Shown piece after piece: positions 31,069 to 33,517 of a stretch of 33,517 nucleotides of DNA. A program made the position numbers and the translations under genes. Below the pieces are notes generated by a model. That model made no database searches. It was not told the DNA's origin and saw only the letters and a list, made by a program, of their open reading frames with translations. How positions within the stretch are numbered: position 1 is the first letter of the stretch; each line of letters begins with the position of its first letter. Source of the DNA: an uncultured Bacilli bacterium (GTDB lineage: Bacteria > Bacillota_I > Bacilli_A > RF39 > UBA660); contig CAJUNG010000013.1 in NCBI GenBank assembly GCA_910587725.1, forward strand, positions 1 through 33,517. The letters are read 5' to 3'.

Positions 31069-32019
31069 TTATTGCGTCGATATTTCTAATCGCTTTCCTT
31101 GATAACTATTATTTTTTGCTTGATATTTATCGATTCCATTCAATACATCGATTTTTTTTAACGTCCAAATAGGAGCGATTAAATCCTCCGAGACAGGGTC
31201 TCCAGTTAATCGATGAAGCACAATATTTTGTGGTAAATACTCAAGTTGTTGACAAACAATGTGAATATATTCATTTTTAGTAAGAAGCGGAAATGGCTTT
31301 TTTTGATAGATATCCGCAAGGAGCGTATTCTTAACAATATGAAGCATGTGAATTTTAACCCCTTGAATATCTAGTTTAGCTAAGTATTTAATCGTATCCA
31401 TCATCATTTCTTCGGTTTCATAAGGAAGACCATTGATAATGTGAACAACTACTGAAATATTTCTTTCTCGAAGTTTTTTTACCATTCGCTCAAATTCCTC
31501 TAATGTATGCCCACGATGAATCATTTGAGAAGTTTTTTCATGAATCGTTTGAAGTCCAAGCTCGACCGTAAGATAAGTTCTTTTGTGCAAGTCTTCTAAA
31601 TAATCTAAACACTCATCATCAATTGCATCACATCTCGTAGCAATAGAAAGCCCAACAACTCCATCCAAAGCAAGAATTGGTTCATATTTTTGTTTTAACA
31701 CAACAGTTTTGGCATACGTATTTGTATTTGCTTGAAAATAACCGATGTAAAGACTATCCTTCCACTTCGCATCCATCATTTGCTTTACCTCCATAAACTG
31801 CTCAACAACATCTAGCTTTGGATTCCCCGCAAAGTCGCCACTCCCACTTTTAGAACAATAGATACAGCCACCGATTCCCTTAGTTCCATCTTTATTAGGA
31901 CAAGTGAAACCAGCATTGATAGGGATTTTTGCTACTTTTTTTCCGAATTTCTCTTTGTAGAAATAATCAAGCGTATAATAGCGTTTATTCGTATTAGAAA
32001 AAGGAAATGGATTTACCAT
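31069..32019 (-). CDS. Radical SAM protein, TIGR01212/YhcC family
   Basis: A 316-residue radical SAM enzyme. The start MVNPFPFSN is chosen because AAGGAGG lies ten bases upstream; an in-frame ATG three codons earlier is too close. The cluster-binding cysteines are Cys-40, Cys-52 and Cys-55 (TCPNKDGTKGIGGCIYC), the CX11CX2C spacing seen in this family. AGFTCPN, YFQANTNTYA, GLSIATRCD and VELGLQT are further family signatures. The C-terminal part is related to Elp3-like radical SAM proteins. E. coli YhcC is a member; I know of no settled reaction. The start codon lies inside the last codons of the patatin gene (7-base overlap), so translation is probably coupled. Confidence 0.92.
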   Translation of the reverse strand: MVNPFPFSNTNKRYYTLDYFYKEKFGKKVAKIPINAGFTCPNKDGTKGIGGCIYCSKSGSGDFAGNPKLDVVEQFMEVKQMMDAKWKDSLYIGYFQANTNTYAKTVVLKQKYEPILALDGVVGLSIATRCDAIDDECLDYLEDLHKRTYLTVELGLQTIHEKTSQMIHRGHTLEEFERMVKKLRERNISVVVHIINGLPYETEEMMMDTIKYLAKLDIQGVKIHMLHIVKNTLLADIYQKKPFPLLTKNEYIHIVCQQLEYLPQNIVLHRLTGDPVSEDLIAPIWTLKKIDVLNGIDKYQAKNNSYQGKRLEISTQ

Positions 32020-33299
32020 AAAAACCATACCTCCTTTTTCAAAGCATACAAATAAATTGCACATAAAGATTCGCTCGGAAATAAAAGGGCAGCTTGACAG
32101 AAATGCTTTTTACGAGAAGAATCTTGATAGCAATGGAATATTCCATCATAAAAATATTTAATAATTGCTCTTCGGTTCATTAAAGAAGTTAACTTTCTTT
32201 TCTCAATTAATTCTGAGATACTCGCATCATTTAAACTCTGCGTTTTCTTAAAAGCTTTCCACAATGTTGTGGAAAAAGAAAAATATCCATAAACCTTAGT
32301 TGCCTCTAAAGAGAAGATATCCGCAAGTTTTTCTTGTACTGCCAAAATCATTTTGGTTTTTCCTCCCTTTCGGATTCGATTCATTCGTTTATAGGCAGAA
32401 AGCGTAATGAATTCCTCTAGTGTCGATTTTTGCTCTGTAAAATCAAAGAGATATTCCACAACTTCATCTATTCTTGTCCCAAGCTTGCTTGCCATTTTTT
32501 CTAGCATATTCTTTCGAAACGAAAACTTTTCCCCCTCGAGATGAGAAAAAACTTTCATTGCATCCAAATAGCCATAACGCATTGCCCGTTTGGCATTGTC
32601 TGAATTAAAATTCAAAAAACTTCCGATATCATTGTTCGGTTCAATATAAGTAATAGGAACATTGGAGCGTTTAATTCTTTCTTTAATTCCTGGTGCATGA
32701 AGGTCAATCGCGATAATTTCTTCTGCACCAAGCGATAATGCTAGATTGATGGGAATATAATCAAATACCCCACCATCAACATACTTTTTAGTCCCAATTT
32801 TTTTCATTTGAAAGGCAGGAAAACAAGAACTAGAAGCAATTACATAATCGAGAATCGTATCTTCTTGCATTTCTTTTTTTACTAACTTCTCTGGCCTTAA
32901 ATCCGTAACATTATAAGTGGAAATTCCGAAATCGCGGGGAGAGGAGAAAAACTTTTTTGGACGAAAATAACGTCGTAATAAATTCTCTAAATTCGAAGGC
33001 TTCATTCCTCCTTTTTTAATCAAATTATCTCGAAACATTTGAATCATGTCCAAAGTTGTACGACAATGATTATATTTTTTGACGTCCGCCTCATCGAAAA
33101 CAACTTCAAAGTTCATCTTCTTCCAAAGCTTTTTTCCCAAACGATAATCATCTTGCACCATCAATACACCATTTAAAGAACCGACAGAAGTTCCTGTCAC
33201 AATAGAAAAATCAATTTTTAACTTTCTTAATGCTTTCCAAACCCCAATTTGATAAGCTCCCTTAGCACCACCGCCAGATAATACAACTGCGCGCTTCAA
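32013..33299 (-). CDS. Patatin-like phospholipase
   Basis: A 428-residue protein with an N-terminal patatin domain (about 1-230): oxyanion loop SGGGAKGAYQ (8-17), nucleophile Ser-38 in GTSVGSLNG and Asp-175 in VDGGVFDYIP. This Ser-Asp dyad hydrolyses acyl esters of phospholipids. No signal peptide or lipobox is present, so it should act from the cytoplasmic side. Residues 230-428 are an extra, mostly helical region of no known family (FTEQKSTLEEFITLSAYKR; KSLNDASISEL-like). The start is TTG 33299; no ATG or GTG lies nearby and the domain begins at once. AGAAAGGA is the likely ribosome site. It is co-transcribed with the radical SAM gene. Confidence 0.9.
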   Translation of the reverse strand: MKRAVVLSGGGAKGAYQIGVWKALRKLKIDFSIVTGTSVGSLNGVLMVQDDYRLGKKLWKKMNFEVVFDEADVKKYNHCRTTLDMIQMFRDNLIKKGGMKPSNLENLLRRYFRPKKFFSSPRDFGISTYNVTDLRPEKLVKKEMQEDTILDYVIASSSCFPAFQMKKIGTKKYVDGGVFDYIPINLALSLGAEEIIAIDLHAPGIKERIKRSNVPITYIEPNNDIGSFLNFNSDNAKRAMRYGYLDAMKVFSHLEGEKFSFRKNMLEKMASKLGTRIDEVVEYLFDFTEQKSTLEEFITLSAYKRMNRIRKGGKTKMILAVQEKLADIFSLEATKVYGYFSFSTTLWKAFKKTQSLNDASISELIEKRKLTSLMNRRAIIKYFYDGIFHCYQDSSRKKHFCQAALLFPSESLCAIYLYALKKEVWFLW

Positions 33300-33327
33300 T
33301 ATTATCCCGTCCTTTCTAAATACTAAA

Positions 33328-33336
33328 ATTATATCA
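33328..33336 (-). promoter_or_regulatory. Extended -10 promoter of the patatin operon
   Basis: Minus strand TGATATAAT. The -35 candidate TAGCGA (33356-33351) is poor. Confidence 0.65.
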
Positions 33337-33435
33337 TGAGTTAAAAAAAATCGCTACTCATCCTGCTGATAAAAAAATGTAAAGTGATAAAAAAGTTGTC
33401 AGTTTTGTTAAAAACAAGAAAAAAATGAAAAAATG

Positions 33436-33464
33436 TAGCAATTTTAAAAGATTTTCGCTATAAT
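33436..33464 (+). promoter_or_regulatory. Possible promoter reading out of the window
   Basis: TAGCAA (33436-33441), 17 bases, TATAAT (33459-33464). It would drive a gene right of the window; no coding start is seen before the end. Confidence 0.45.
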
Positions 33465-33517
33465 CTCGACTTAAACACTTTTTAGAAAGTAAAATCTCCC
33501 TAAGCCTTTATTAATAA

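Noticed and set aside
1..33517. Mollicutes-type recoding of TGA as tryptophan
   Set aside because: TGA ends genes at 10729-10731 and 18363-18365 in positions fitting family lengths, and tryptophans are TGG.
1..33517. CRISPR arrays or diversity-generating repeats
   Set aside because: No regularly spaced direct repeats and no cas or reverse transcriptase genes were seen.

Overview
The window reads as one chromosomal stretch of a low-GC, Gram-positive bacterium of the Bacilli (Firmicutes), probably one of the uncultured gut lineages near the Mollicutes. That placement is an inference. It rests on the AT-rich sequence, strong Shine-Dalgarno sites, TTGACA/TATAAT promoters, many short terminator hairpins, a CIRCE/HrcA operator and a ClpB lacking its N-terminal domain. 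The genetic code is the standard bacterial one: TGA ends several genes and tryptophan is TGG. Several genes appear to start with TTG.

Region 1 (1-2853) is the end of an integrated element. A chain of overlapping micro-ORFs precedes a large serine recombinase. The reading frame of a LolA/GerS-like lipoprotein gene resumes just past the recombinase but has lost its 5' part, so the element appears to have integrated inside that gene. Region 2 (2854-7603) holds a membrane-anchored thioredoxin-like protein without a CxxC, tRNA-Asn, two unknown helical proteins, a CtpA-type S41 protease with a very lysine-rich N terminus, and an unknown disordered protein.

Region 3 (7604-14838) holds a 58-codon gene on the minus strand, a CIRCE-controlled clpB and an unknown 161-residue protein. 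It ends with an operon in which a P1B-type ATPase homologue lacking its catalytic aspartate sits directly before fhs (formate-THF ligase) and tsaC (tRNA threonylcarbamoylation). Region 4 (14839-19245) is an operon of pgk, a UPF0104 flippase-like membrane protein, a family-4 glycosyltransferase, tpiA and a 49-residue membrane microprotein. It mixes lower glycolysis with what looks like glycolipid synthesis.

Region 5 (19246-25820) holds clpP, a TGS-domain nucleoside kinase, a double-HTH XRE regulator, gap, a protein with two helicase-associated-like repeats and a DUF421 membrane protein. Region 6 (25821-33517) holds a 2,4-diaminopentanoate dehydrogenase-like oxidoreductase, an NfeD-SPFH-VanY cluster (membrane microdomain plus cell-wall carboxypeptidase), an AAA/DUF4143 ATPase and a patatin/radical-SAM gene pair that overlaps by a few bases.

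Most of the window is housekeeping sequence. I saw no CRISPR array, rRNA, restriction-modification system or recognisable defence island. The least ordinary items are the catalytically degenerate P-type ATPase with intact reading frame and promoter, the gene-interrupting recombinase with its micro-ORF chain, and the tandem-repeat protein downstream of gap.
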